Below, piece after piece: positions 22,804 through 35,523 of a stretch of DNA of 64,000 nucleotides. The stretch lies in the NCBI RefSeq assembly GCF_016808095.1, contig NC_068973.1:35334077-35398076 (forward strand). Direction: 5' to 3'. This DNA is from Vigna angularis (Eukaryota > Streptophyta > Magnoliopsida > Fabales > Fabaceae). The first letter of the stretch is position 1, and every line of letters starts with the position of its first letter. The notes under the pieces are model-generated. The model did not search any database. It was not told the origin of the DNA and was given only the letters and a program-made list of their open reading frames with translations. Position numbers and translations under genes: made by a program.

Positions 22804-24375
22804 ACATAGTAGGGTGGTGGAATTAAAAGTTTCTTTTTATAGTTGGAGAAAAAAAATTAATAGGAATTGAATTGGGTGGTGGGTGGAATGTAAATGTAAA
22901 TCTATAATCCTTCAAAATATTAATATGCTCCTCTGCTAAATTAATTAATTTGGCATCTCTCTGTTGAAAACAAGAGTTAAGTTGATTTAATATTCTTAAT
23001 ATCAGTTATTGCATCTAATTAAAATATTTGGATTACAGTTTTTGTATTAAAACGGTGAAAGGAACTGATTGTGTTTTCTCGATGGACACTTATAGTCATG
23101 GCAAACCTAAATGTTTGAATAATTAATTTGAAATTGAAATGTCAAATAATATTCCATGTTTCTTTTTCCTTATTCTAATTTACCAGTCTTATTTGGCTTT
23201 GTTTTCATACAACTTAATTTCATAGGATAAAAATTAATTTGTAATATATAAAAGAGTATAAATATCATTTTATTTATTACTCTCGTCGAATCTTGAAACC
23301 CTAGAAACACTGAATAGAGAGGTTTAAGCAAATAAAGAAAAGACAGCTATTACTCCGTTTTCAAAAGTGGTTGACAAAGCTTGCTAGCACAAAATTTACT
23401 ACCAAGTAAAATGATGAATTTATTACCCATATATTCTGACCTAATTAAACATAAACAAGCCTGTCAAATTTTGAAAATGGGTTTTAGTTCATTTTAATCA
23501 ATATGTGACTATTATGTTTCCAGCATATTCATATTCATTTTTCTACATTTATTATATCTTTAATATTTATTCAATTGCTGTTTGCACCATTGTTCGTTCT
23601 CAAACATATATTATTTATTTTTCCACCACTTCCAAGACTTGCTTAGTCAAAGCTTAATATATATAAAAAAAATGTTCTTTCCATATATTAAAATTGATTT
23701 TGTTGATATTTGTTTATTACTTCGGGTTTGTAAAGTTTTCATATTCGAGCTATAATTGATTATTTAAATAGTTTATTAGACTGGTTCGTATAATAGGTTT
23801 TATGCAAAAATTTTGAAGCTAATTAATTATAATTTTTTTTCAATATTGTACATGACGTCGAATATTTGTCAGCATATTAATATAAGATTAGTTTCTAAAC
23901 AAATATATATTAATTATTAAATCGATGTATTTATTCAATAAACATTACATAAGACACTTAATTATCAGGACTCATGATTAATAACAATAATTTAGAAGTT
24001 TATAAACATTTAAGTCATTGATCTAGGTCCTTTCAAATAAAAGTTGATAAACAGTCAGTATAAATAACATATTTTACGTTAATTATGTTTCATTAGTTAT
24101 TGTATTTACTGTTTCCTAACATACTAGATTAACTTAAGTGTTTAAATATTTTTTACAAGAAAGAACAAATATTTAAGAGGAAGACGAGTAGTTTGGAGAT
24201 TGAATATTAGAAGCGTTTCAAGATACACGCTAAATTTTATAAGAATAATTTAGTTTTTAAGAATTTTACAAGAATCCAAAAACTAATTTTATTCATAATT
24301 TTTTTGAAGAGGGTTTGTGCTGAAAAGTATTGTGTAATATTATGTACATTTAGGTTTGATGTATTCATGTAATAT
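22804..24375. other. AT-rich intergenic DNA downstream of WRKY
   Basis: This holds the 3' UTR region of the WRKY gene and then AT-rich sequence with no recognisable gene or repeat. Confidence 0.5.
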
Positions 24376-24384
24376 ATTTTTACA

Positions 24385-25426
24385 GGATGTTGCTCCCTTC
24401 ACCACCACACCTTTCTCCCTCCATCTCCCCTTTATTATTTTGTCCCTCAATAAAATTTTATTTTTCAGGTTATTATTTTTTAATTTTACCCATTCACAAC
24501 CTATTTCACTAATAACCTATTCTAGTCCCCTACATGAGTAAAATACTTTTCTTTCATTTTAACATTATATTTCTTCTTCTTTTTCTTTCATCGTTGTAAG
24601 ATACTACAAGTTGCAAAGGTTAATGGTGGTGGAAAGAATTATCAAGCAGTCTCCCTCTCGTGGTGCAGTGTCGCTCTCGTGGTACAGTGCGTGGAGTGGT
24701 GCAGTGCGTGTAGTGCTTCCTCCACGTGCGTATTCGAATAAACCTTGAAATAAAACCCTAAAATAAAAACGTAACCTTTAAACAACGGATGTCAACATCC
24801 GTTTAAGGAAAAACGGATGGAGTGGTGCAGTGCGTGTAGTGCTTCCTCCATGTGCGTATTCGAATAAACCTTGAAATAAAACCCTAAAATAAAAACGTAA
24901 CCTTTAAACAACGGATGTCAACATCCTTCAACGGATGTCAACATCCGTTTAAGGAATAAGGAAAAACGGATGTCGACATCCGTTTTACCTTAAACGGATG
25001 TTGACATCTGTTGAAGATGTCACCGGTTACGTTTTTTATTTTAGAGTTTGTTTTATTAGGGGACAAAGGATGTCACCTCCGTTCATGTATACTTCCTCAC
25101 CCTGGTTGATGCTCTGGACGCTCCTCGATGTTCCTCCACACTACGGCGGCGACGCTCCTTCACACCACGGCGGCAATGGAAGCTTTCAAACCAAAAAAAA
25201 ACTGGGAAGAAAAAGGAATGGAAGTGCGGGAGGTGGGGAGGTGAAACGAAAATGAGAAAAGAGGAAGAGAGTTCTGTAGGTGGGTGCTGGGAAAGTAAAA
25301 TTAGGGTTTCAAATTATTTAAAATAGGGTAAAAGTAAAAATCTTTTTAACTTAAAGATATAATTATATTTAAAATAGTGTGGGGAGGTGGAGGAAGTATA
25401 GGGTGGTGGTGGAGGGAGCAACACCC
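24385..25426. mobile_element. Non-autonomous Mutator-like element, 1.04 kb
   Basis: Inverted ends of about 45 bp begin GGATGTTGCTCCCTTCACC on the left and, inverted, GGGTGTTGCTCCCTCCACC on the right. A perfect 9-bp target duplication ATTTTTACA lies at 24376-24384 and 25427-25435. The interior is GC-richer and contains a 126-bp tandem duplication and several palindromes of the type GGATGTCAACATCC. An 85-codon ORF at 24998-25255 has no recognisable domain and no transposase is present. The terminal bases differ at one or two positions, so the element is not very young. Confidence 0.87.
24693..24955. repeat. 126-bp tandem duplication with palindromic motifs, inside the MULE
   Basis: Units start GGAGTGGTGCAGTGCGTGTA at 24693 and 24819. 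Each ends with palindromic ACGGATGTCAACATCCGT-type motifs, and further copies of these continue to about 25015 in both orientations. Confidence 0.85.
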
Positions 25427-25699
25427 ATTTTTACATGGTCAAGTTGTTTTAGGCCTTAGATAATGGTCAAGGCCTTATCTTCCTGCACGCCCATACTTTT
25501 TAACTGCACACCTGAATACTGGGCCTGTTTACCTTAGCCGAAACAATAATATCCCATGAATTTTGAGGTGTTTCTTCTCGCCCATTATACAACTTTTGGG
25601 CACATTTTCAATTACTTTACTTTAGAAACTTTATCTTTCATTTCATATTTAAAAAACTATGATCTATTTCACTAATAGGAATGCTAAAAGCATATTAAA

Positions 25700-25704
<5 letters not shown>

Positions 25705-25746
<42 letters not shown>
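25705..25746. repeat. TA microsatellite
   Basis: An uninterrupted (AT)n tract of about 42 bp. Confidence 0.92.
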
Positions 25747-25750
<4 letters not shown>

Positions 25751-27785
25751 AAGTATGAATCTAGGTTTTATATCACAAAAAAATAAAAAAATTGAATTTT
25801 ATATAAAGATGAAAACTTATAAATTTATTATTTTTGGATTAAAATAATGTTAATTTCTTATATATGAATTGAGCTTAAAACTTCTCTTAATAAAATATTA
25901 TAAAAATTATTCCAACACAAGAAGAGACTATCATAAATTTTATGGATTTTTACTCTTGGAAATCATGGTAGTATATAATTGTTTGCCCATAGAAAACCTA
26001 AAGATGATAATAAATATTTGGTAAAGATATTTTGATGTACCAAGCATGGCGTGACAGTTCTTTGAATGTTACCGAAGCTATCTCAAAACACAAAAAGAGG
26101 GACCACTTTGTCTACTTCTTTACCCAACCACAAGTGCAACTCTTTCAATACAAACCAAACTCTGTTTTTTTTTTTTTTTATCTTGCTTTGTATTCAAACT
26201 GAGTATATTAATTGCATGAGGTAAGGATAGTTGAAGATGTAAGGAGTGAAATACATGAACCCCTAACATTGAATTGTGGCTATTTTATCCCATCAATAAA
26301 GCAACTTTTGACTCAACAATATCAAACTCAACCAATGCCTCTCCTAATGCAAAACATTATCCTAAGCTAAAGTTTGTGCTACTTCAACTCACTACTTTCT
26401 TTTTTCTTTTGGGTAGTGGAGGTCCTACCATTGGCCCTATCTAAACAAAAAGACACCATATATCTCATTAGATAGAGTTCATTGTGATGTGTTGGACAAT
26501 TTTTAGTAGATAATTAGAGCTTATCTTTTCTATTATAATATAATTCATACATTGACTTTTTTTTTCGTTAAGACTCTTGGATTTTTGTTAAGATTAAGAA
26601 AAGTTGGTATCAATCACTCAAATAAGTTTTTATAAGAAGACTATAAGATCATCTTTAATATAAAATCTAAAATAATGTATAGGTGAGTCTTCTTTTTTAT
26701 ATAAGATTAAACTTACTTAAAATTATAACACTAATTACAACACTTACATGTTAAAACATTTAAGTCATTATTTTCTTGTAATAATGTTATGTCTAAACCC
26801 TAATTTGTGTTAGTTCATGTTTGTGGTGGGTGCTTCTTAAACATATAGATGGAATTTCAAATGTTCTTAACACCTTTTATTTTATCAATAATTTTGGCTA
26901 TTAATTTCTATCGTGGCCTTTGTAAGTTTTTCAGAAAGTTTGATAACCTATTATTGATATGTAAGTTTGTGGCAAAATTAGTTAGAGGCTTCCATTTGAA
27001 TTATTGTTTTTCCTATTCCAACCAAAGTCTCTTATGTAACACTTTCATAGTTCGTTTGGGGTGCTACCAACGTTGATGGTCACTTTCTAAAGTATAGGAC
27101 AACAAAAATAATAGAATTTATCACTGTCTTCTATGTTATAAAAGAAGCGATGGTTACATTATAATTTTTTTATAACTTTCATTCCATTTTTCTAACCTAA
27201 TTTTAAATTATTTATGTTTCTTCTAAGAAAAAATTATACAAAATAATACATAAATCAAATACATATATTTAGTAATCAAAATTATAAGAAATGAAATTTA
27301 AACTTAATTCAAATTTATAAAATCGATTTATATGATAAGAATTATACACTTACTCATAAACACATTTTTTATATCTTGGTAGTGTCACTATATATTTATA
27401 AATAATAATGATACAGTAGATTCATTTAATATAATATTAAAAATTAAATTTCAATCAATTTTATAAAATTAGTTTGTATGTGAAATTTACACTCACTTAT
27501 TTATTATAAATTAATTTTATTTTTAATTGATATAAGATTTTTAAACATTAATGTCACAATTTATTGGAAAAATCAAACGTAAATTTATATTTTATATTGA
27601 ATAAAAATAAATAAGTTGAACCCCATATAAAATTAATAAAAATAAATTTATTTTTTGAAGTTTTAAATTAAAAGCGTCCACTAAATTCATATTTCATTAT
27701 TTATAGAAATTTTCTAGCTACTTTATGTGGATTAATGAAATAAATATGAATTTGTTTTATTTAACTTTGATACTTTTTGATCAAT
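25747..27785. other. AT-rich intergenic DNA
   Basis: No gene, RNA or clear repeat is visible. A 75-codon frame at 26849-27076 has no homology I recognise and an AT-driven composition. Confidence 0.45.
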
Positions 27786-28230
27786 CACTAGTGCAAAAAT
27801 CACATTTTATGACATACAAAAATAACTTATTATGACGTACAAACTGCGGTTTAGAGAGGAATGAGAGTGAGAGGGAATGTGAAATTAGAGATAACGAGAG
27901 GAAAAGGTTTAGAGAGGAAGAGAGGAACGAGAGTAACAGGGAATGTGAAATTAGAGACAGCGAGAGAGGAATGTGAAAAATTAAAGAGGCAGAGAGATAT
28001 TATGACTGATTTCTAAAACTCTGTCATAATACATCAAGAAATTTTCACACCTTATGACAGGTGGTCATATCTACGTAATAATAGGTTTTGAACTTATTTA
28101 CAAGTTTGTCACCGCGTTTCATATTATAATTGATATACAAAACTACGTCATAATATGTCTTAAACTATAAAATTACGTTATAATATGTCTTACTTTTATT
28201 ACGATTCTGCCACCAGTCAACTTGGATATA
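27786..28230 (+). mobile_element. CACTA-type transposon terminus (fragment or degenerate copy)
   Basis: The sequence starts CACTAGTGCAAAAATCAC, a typical CACTA inverted-repeat end. Subterminal repeats of TTATGAC or its inverse GTCATAA then recur at about 27810, 27830, 27998, 28023, 28052 and 28148, as in CACTA subterminal arrays. A purine-rich stretch with repeated GAGAGGAA lies at 27855-27990. I could not find the opposite end (TTTTTGCACTAGTG), so this is probably truncated or the far end has decayed. No transposase is visible. Confidence 0.62.
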
Positions 28231-29901
28231 TAGATTACAAAAAGTTATAATTGTTGGAGTTAATATATATAGGTATTTGGGTTAAAATAAACTAGGGTAA
28301 GTGTTATTAGTTTATGCTTTAGATACATTATTTACAACTTTCATTTTTTGTCTTACTTGATTGTTATCCTAAAGTTTGGTTTCTAGATTAGAAAAGTTGC
28401 TTATCACTTTACGATTGAAAAATATAATTATTTTTAATGATTGAGTATCAACGTTCTATGATATTTATGAATAAACTACCGTCGGGGTATAATAATATTT
28501 AAATTTTTTGAAATGAAAATATTATTTGAGTTTATCTCATTGTTTTGTGGATTCCAAAATCACTGTATGAAGATCTTAGCAAACCCTTATCAGATAACGA
28601 ATGTCCCAACTTCGCTTTACATGTATTATTGTATTGAAAGAGATAAGGTAGGTCTGCATGAATAATCACATTCAACCCATTTTTCTAATACTTTTCATCT
28701 CATCGGAGTGTTTGTTTCTAATTTCTTTTTATTATAATTTTTTTTTTGGAATATCTGTCTGCAATAATCAATGAAACTCAGATATTTTGTTTCTGGGTTT
28801 TCTCTGTTTAATTAAATCAAACACCTAACTATGTCTATCTCTTTCTCTTTCTCACACATTCCCATAAAACAAAATTCATTGAATATTGCCATAGTTGGCA
28901 ACTAGTAGGAACATCAACAACACCAAAAATACATATTATAGATAATTAATATTTCTAACAGCTCTAATAAATGTTATGTGTGGGTCGTTACTCTTTTATT
29001 ATCAGCATCCTTTAATGGATAAATCCACATTAGAACAAGTTTATTATTTTGAAATAATTAATTTTACTAGAATAAATTCTTAATTTATGTGGTCAAATTC
29101 GTACTAAATGCATGCTAGACTTTAAGCTCAACTTGAACGTGATTTGGAAATCATCACATCATGTGTCCACCAACCTAGTCATTTTAAGATGAGCCTTTTT
29201 CAATCATTTCAAGTTTTTTCTTTTTATTATATAGTATCGAAAACAATAATTTATTTATAATAATATAAATAAATTATGAACCCGTTGAAAAATGTCACCA
29301 TCTTGCATTTTGTCTTATTTAATAAATACTTTCTGTGAGTGATAATATTATTAATATTACGGATCAATTTAACCTTTTTTTTTTCGTTTCTTGTGTAACT
29401 TTGTCTTAAAAAGATAATTCTTCTTCTTGCATTCCATTATTAGTACGTATTACACTTACTAAAATAAAAATAAAAATTAAATATTTAACTCACGATTTAA
29501 TCTTTAAATCTAATTTTTCTTTGTCTTTATTTTACATTTCTCACATTATTCATTACAGTTCTATTAATATTGTATTTTATCGGTAAATTGGTTCGATGGT
29601 TATTTAGTGTGTTTTATAGTGAACTAGATTTGATGTAAATTCTCACTATAATAGTAAACACATTGTTTTTCAATTTAAATGAAAGTATTTTAATTTAAGA
29701 TTTTACAATTAATACAAAATTTATGTATAAAATATTTATATTGTAGACCAATTTTATAAATATGTTTAACCTCAATGATTTATCTTCTTATAATGTTAAT
29801 TAATTAAGAATTTAAGTATTTCTTTTAGATAAAATTTGCTTTCAATTATGTGAATGGAAATATTAAATATGAAAATGAATTAAAGCATTGTTGTTAATTA
29901 T
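28231..29901. other. AT-rich intergenic DNA
   Basis: Nothing recognisable was found here on either strand. Confidence 0.45.
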
Positions 29902-29904
29902 TTA

Positions 29905-31152
29905 GGCCGTGTTCACTTTCGCAGATTCCATTGTTCACACCAATTTGTGAGCGAGGAAATGCAATAACTTTTGTGTTCACTTTAGTGAAAATGCGAGCAA
30001 TGAATTGCTATGATTTGCGGGATGGGGCAATTTTTGATCACCCGCCTAGAAGAAGAGATTTGAAGGGATTTAATGTGCAATCTCTGATTTATCCTTCAAC
30101 TATTACAAAATTCCAGAATCACTCTTATCCTTCAACGCTGATATTGGCCATTTTCTTGGATTTATAGAACTTCCGAGAGACGTGGAAGCAGTAGCACCCA
30201 GTTCATTCCCTTTCTTTCGCACAATTAAACAACTTACGTCTGATTCCATCTACCAAAGCACCTCGCCCAAAATTAGCATCACCCACAATCAAAACTAAAC
30301 CTTAATAATACTAAATTTATTATTCAGTTTATCATCTTTTTTCTATTTAATTATTTTTCACTTCATTAATTACTGTGTTAATTTTTTTTGTAAAGAAAAA
30401 CATTTTTTTATTTGTGTTAGGAGAAAATTTATTTATTTAAATATAATTAAGATTTAGCCAACATTTAGTTGATAAAGAATATTACAAAAATATTACAATT
30501 AAAAATAAATTTATTTTATTAAAATACAATTTTTGTACAATATTAAAATTAATTTTAATAATTAATATTAATTTTTTAATCTTTATAAATATTTTTAGAA
30601 TTAAATATAACATTAACAATTATCATTTTATATTATTTTAATAATTGTGGGCACTTTGGTAATCTTCATTTTAATAATCCGGATACACGTGGAAGAAGAA
30701 ATTCACTTGGACACGTATTCGGATACGCCAATCTCGTATCCGGACACACGTGGAAGTTATCCGGATACATGGATTCACTTGGATAGAAATTCATTTTTAT
30801 AATTGAATTAATTTTTATAAATTATTTTTAATAATTATTTTCCAATTTTTTCTCTTCATAAACATTTTTACAAATAAATATAACATAAACAAATATCATT
30901 TTATATCACCTTAATATCTAAGGGCATTTTGGTAATCTTTAATTTCTACCAATTAAACAAATTTTTAAAAACTGTCACATCAATCAAATCCTACACTAAT
31001 TCTTACAAACTTTACCCCTAAATTTATTCTCAATCACCTTCAAATCCACTCAAATAAACACAAAAAAAAATTACCCTCAAATCTCCTTAAATCCATTCAA
31101 TCACTCTCCCCCAAATCATCTTCCCCAATCAACCCCAAGTAGTGAACACACC
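29905..31152. mobile_element. Harbinger-like non-autonomous element, about 1.25 kb
   Basis: The left end reads GGCCGTGTTCACTTTCG; the right end, inverted, reads GGTGTGTTCACTACTTGG. Flanking triplets are TTA on the left and TAA on the right. The last 180 bp (for example ATCAAATCCTACACTAATTC) match the subterminal sequence of the MITE at 17905 and of the copies near 61319 and 62074. No transposase is present; a 78-codon frame at 29931-30167 has no recognisable domain. A GC-richer segment at 30676-30796 is described separately. Confidence 0.72.
30676..30796. repeat. Cluster of ATCCGGATAC/CACGTGG repeats inside the element
   Basis: ATCCGGATAC occurs at about 30677 and 30758, with variants at about 30719 and 30737. 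CACGTGG (a G-box core) occurs twice, and TTCACTTGGA is repeated at about 30701 and 30774. The stretch is a local GC-rich island within AT-rich sequence. Confidence 0.7.
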
Positions 31153-31487
31153 TAAAGAGAAGAGGTAGCAGGAATGGGAAATAAAAGGAGTGTTATTTAA
31201 CAAACTCAATATCAATGGAGCAGCTGCTGTTGATTATTATTAGCATAGAACGATGATATTTTGTTATTCGTCAAACAAAATAACACTCATTTAATAACTT
31301 AAAATAATAATATTAATCTTATCTATTTTATTTTTTAATTCAAAAATTATAATATATATTATTATATTATTAAAAAAATTGTAAAGTAAATATAAATTTG
31401 TCTTGCCCAACATGCACTGTTTTAAATCGTGTTTGGAAAAGGGAGTCCCATGGTTATTATGCTGCATTGAGACTTTTTATATTATAT

Positions 31488-33416
31488 TAATTGTAATTTG
31501 ATATTTCTAGCGCAGCTTATGTCAAAATTTATTTATTAAAAAAGGTGGTATACTCATTAAATAATTTTGGAATATAGTAAAACGTAACCCTAGTCAATTA
31601 TATTATTTGCCAGACTTCCATAGATGAAACAGACCTCTAATTCTAAAGTTTCGAATAAACTGATTTTTTTTCAAAAACTTTAAATAAATGCCTCCAAATT
31701 ATATTAAAAATTATTTTTAAATAATCATTTTAACATTTAATTTACAACATATTTTACCTTTTTCTTCATGAAAAAAAAAATTCAAAATAATATTAAAAAT
31801 AAAAACTTCACAAAATAAATTCTAGCTAATCTTTAAATTAATTAAGAAAACATCTTTACAGACAACAAATGCATAATCATTAAATAAGTCAAAATGGATA
31901 GATTAACTATAACAATAGTGAATCTTTTTATAAAGTGTTATAAAATATTGTTTTTTTCTTACTTTGTGTATTTCAAGGAAGCCAACATGGTTGAAACTTC
32001 GAATTTGGTGGTAACACATAATACAAATTTAGGATCTGAGTATTCAAAGTGGAAATAGCTAGCAATATACTCTCTTATCCCAGATATAAATATGTACCTA
32101 AGTCAAATAGACCTTCAAATGGGTAATCGAATTAGTGGTTTCGTCGTGCTTGCGTGCATTGATGTTGATATATTTCAAGAGGTTAGTATGAGCTATGTTT
32201 GGGATTGAGCTGAAAGGATGGAAGTCCTTGAAAATTCATTTCGAATCTGTGTACCCCTGAAATCGTTGGCCAGACAATGAGATGTATGCCTCTAAAGGTT
32301 GTGAACTCGAGCGGAACCTAAGACTCATTTCATCTTAAATGGTGATGAGATGGGTTGAGAGACACCGAGATTCTCTTTGAAGCTCACTAGGTTGTCTTTG
32401 TGGTTAACTTATGTTTTTCGAAGTTGGTTGTCGATCTCTAATTTTTCTTGGGAAGTGCTTCACTTGTTGAGGAATGGTACGTCTCAATTATGAGTAATCA
32501 TTCATGGGAATAAGTTGGTCGTGACGATCTTTCCCTTTCCAAATTGTACAATTTGGATTATAATGTCTAAAGATTAACATGATGTTGCTAATACAATTGT
32601 TGAGTTAGAGTTTCAATTAGAATTATTAATAGAGTCTTAATCTGTTCTTGCATAACTTGTAGGTTTGTTTAGTGTTGCCTCCTAAGGGGCTTATTTTGGT
32701 CTGAGGTATTTCGGTTTAGTTGTAAGAATAATTAAGTTAGGTCGAGAATAACTTTACCAGTAAGCATCAAATGTTTTGAGATGTTGAGATACAAGACACA
32801 TAATAAGATCTTGTATGTAACTTTTGATAGAAAAAATTTCACTTATAAATTTAAGACTTGAATAAGTAAGAAAGTTATAGATTTTTTTTAAAGTATAAGA
32901 AAAAATGAGTATAACTCAAACAAGGTGTACTTAGTTAAATTTCTTATAGAAGATAGTTATGTGAGGTATTTGAAGTGTATTAAAAATAATTACCTCAAAT
33001 AACATACCTCAACAACTATATAATATAAATGCATGTTATAAATAAATTTTTTGAACTTTAAATATCGTTAAATCTTATCTACTAACCATCAGATACATAC
33101 AATTGTAATTTGGTATTTTTGGCTTTATTTACTAAAAATTTTGGTCTACTCATTACATAATTTTGGAATATAGTAAAACTTAATCTTCAACGACTATGTT
33201 GTTTGTCAAAGTTAAAAAAAAAAATTATTCTAAAGTTTTTAATAATATGTTCTTGTGCAAAAAATTTCATATTTATATTAGAAATAAATTGATCAAATTA
33301 TATTAGAAAATATTTTTAAATAATTATTTTAACATTTAATTTATAAAATATTTTAGCTCTCCTGTTAATGAAAAAAAAAACTTTTTTTTCAAAATAATAT
33401 TAAAAATAAAAACTCC
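31488..33416. repeat. Direct repeats of about 320 bp flanking 1.3 kb
   Basis: Copy 1 (about 31488-31812) and copy 2 (about 33102-33416) share TTGTAATTTG, then AATTTTGGAATATAGTAAAA and a TTTTAACATTTAATTTA block, ending in AATATTAAAAATAAAAACT. Identity is moderate (about 75-80% by eye). The intervening 1.3 kb is somewhat GC-richer at 31980-32560 and shows short interrupted coding-like stretches with no family I recognise. This could be an old LTR element or a plain duplication; no primer-binding site was found. Confidence 0.6.
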
Positions 33417-34135
33417 TTAAAATATTATCTCTTTCTAATAATTGATTGAAAAATTATGGCTAAGATAAAATATTTCAGAACATTGAAAAATGATTCTTAC
33501 ACAACCTAAAATTAACAGGTCTATATAAAAAAGTTCTCAATTGAAAATTAAGAAAGTTTGTGTGTTTTCATAAATAATATTAATTTGCAATCTTAAGTTT
33601 ATTGAAATAATATTATTAGGTTAATCATTGTACATATTTTTTCTTTTAAAATTTTTTATTATATTTTTACCTTTAAAAATATCTCAAATATGAAAAGAAG
33701 AAATGATATATTAAAATTGTTCTCTCATAAATAAAAAAATAGAAGAATATTAGATATATTAAAATAATATTGATTTTTATTTTGAAAGTTTTGAAAGACT
33801 TTTTGGATCTCAATCACACCAAGAATTAAGCAATGTAAAAGGATAGTAACTTTTGAAATTTGATGCATAAATAATGCATAGTTAGAGAAGTTTTGGGCCT
33901 TAATGCAAGTGGTAGGCATTTACCAGAATTTGAAGGAGAGTTTAGTGAAGTAACAAAGCCAATGCACAAGCGTAAAATATGATGGCCAAATTTCAGATTT
34001 CGATGGATGTGTGAAGTAGATATGAAGATTTTAAAGGTGTCAGATGGATTATGGGTTTTGATGTAAAGGAGAGAGACCTTGGACTACTTTGAATTTTCAT
34101 CAATAAAGTAATATATTTATTGAAAGAGTAAATTT

Positions 34136-34232
<97 letters not shown>

Positions 34233-35190
34233 AGATTTTTTTAAATTATCCCTAAGATAGAGAAAAGAGTCTTAAATGCATAACAAGTCTCAAGCTTGAT
34301 GCAAGATTATTTTTAACATCAAAATAACTTTTTTTTTTCTATCTTTCTAAGTAAATACTCTAGACTCATGAAACATCTTACTAAATATTTATTTTTATGG
34401 AGTAAAATGACGTGGAATTTATAGCTAAACTTTATATTTGTGATCTACAATAGTATAGACTTAAATAGAATAACCTCAAGCTCACATGAAATGACAACTT
34501 AAAAGGAATAAATTAATTTACCATCTACAAATTATGTATGGCAAACAATTATACAATATTGTCCGTTCTTTATTATTATTGTCGCAATCTCTCTCTTAAT
34601 TCTCCTACCAACTACAATATCAAAGTCTTTATTCTCATTTCATCCCTATCCTCCTACACCTACAGCATCTACATCTTATCCAAAATAGTTTCGAAAAATA
34701 GAAATTTTGGCATAATCATTATTGCCATTTATTGTAATGCAAATCCTCTAAATAAACTAAAATTCAATTGTTGAACTTTTTCTCCAACACAGAAACTATA
34801 AAACTAATCTCACATTGGAGTAAAAGGTTAAAATATGTAAAGGGAATGCGGTTTCAGGTCTCGACATCCAAAATTATATTACTTTATTTTCATCAATATA
34901 CAGTGCAGCAAGAAAAATTAAAGTGAATTTCGAAAGACGTGCCTTTTTTTCTACAAACAAAAGATGCTTCCATGAAGAACCGTAATTCAGTTTAGATGAG
35001 TTGTGGTGAGAATTGAGGAAAGAAAATGATTCAGTTGAAATATCCGGAATCGAAATTCCCGAATTAGGAAGCATGCGCTTGGTCTGATATAATAAAAGGA
35101 AACACTGAGAGGATAAGCATCGGACACCCATGATGAACAACATAACACATAATATTCAAGGTAAACGGGCTTTTCTGGTTCCTGTTCTTG
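33417..35190. other. AT-rich intergenic DNA with a long TA tract
   Basis: No gene is supported. The long microsatellite at 34142-34229 is listed separately. Confidence 0.45.
34142..34229. repeat. Long TA microsatellite, about 44 units
   Basis: An uninterrupted (AT)n tract of about 88 bp. Confidence 0.93.
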
Positions 35191-35211
35191 CCACGTCACA
35201 CCCAACGTGTC
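35191..35211 (+). promoter_or_regulatory. ACGT-core elements in the OXS3-like promoter
   Basis: CCACGTCA at 35191-35198 and ACGTGTC at 35205-35211 lie about 60-80 bp upstream of a TATA-like stretch. ACGTGTC matches the abscisic acid response element core bound by bZIP factors. Regulation by stress or ABA is inference from the motifs. Confidence 0.5.
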
Positions 35212-35268
35212 AAATCCTTCTTTCTCTCTCTCACCCATGCCACTTTCCTTTTTATTTTCTATTAATTT

Positions 35269-35278
35269 TATATATATG
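35269..35278 (+). promoter_or_regulatory. TATA-like box of the OXS3-like gene
   Basis: TATATATATG follows the ACGT elements and precedes a pyrimidine-rich leader (35341-35371, CTCTCTCTGTCTCTCTCT). Confidence 0.5.
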
Positions 35279-35387
35279 AATAATAATCCTTCCTCATTCT
35301 CCATCATCTCCACTTAATTTCTTTTCGGCCTTATCTCTATCTTCTGCAACTTTCTCTCTCTGTCTCTCTCTGGGAGTGTGCAGATTG

Positions 35388-35450
35388 ATGACAAGTAACC
35401 CCATTACGTGGAAGCCTAAGAGGAGGAGAAGACGAAGAGGACAAGGGTGA
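35388..35450 (+). CDS. Upstream ORF in the OXS3-like leader
   Basis: The 20-residue ORF begins MTSNPITWKPK and then has a run of six arginines before GQG and the TGA stop. It lies 73 bp upstream of the main start codon, in the probable 5' UTR. If the leader is not spliced here, ribosomes would meet it first. Arg/Lys-rich nascent peptides can slow ribosomes, so a repressive role is possible. Whether it is conserved between species cannot be judged from this window. Confidence 0.4.
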   Translation: MTSNPITWKPKRRRRRRGQG

Positions 35451-35523
35451 CTGAATCGCCGCTTCAGGGGCTTCTTGTTTCGTTTTACTTTAAGTTTTTC
35501 TCTTTACAAGAAGGTGAATACAA

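Noticed and set aside
29931..30167. 78-codon plus-strand frame
   Set aside because: It lies inside a Harbinger-like non-autonomous element and shows no domain.
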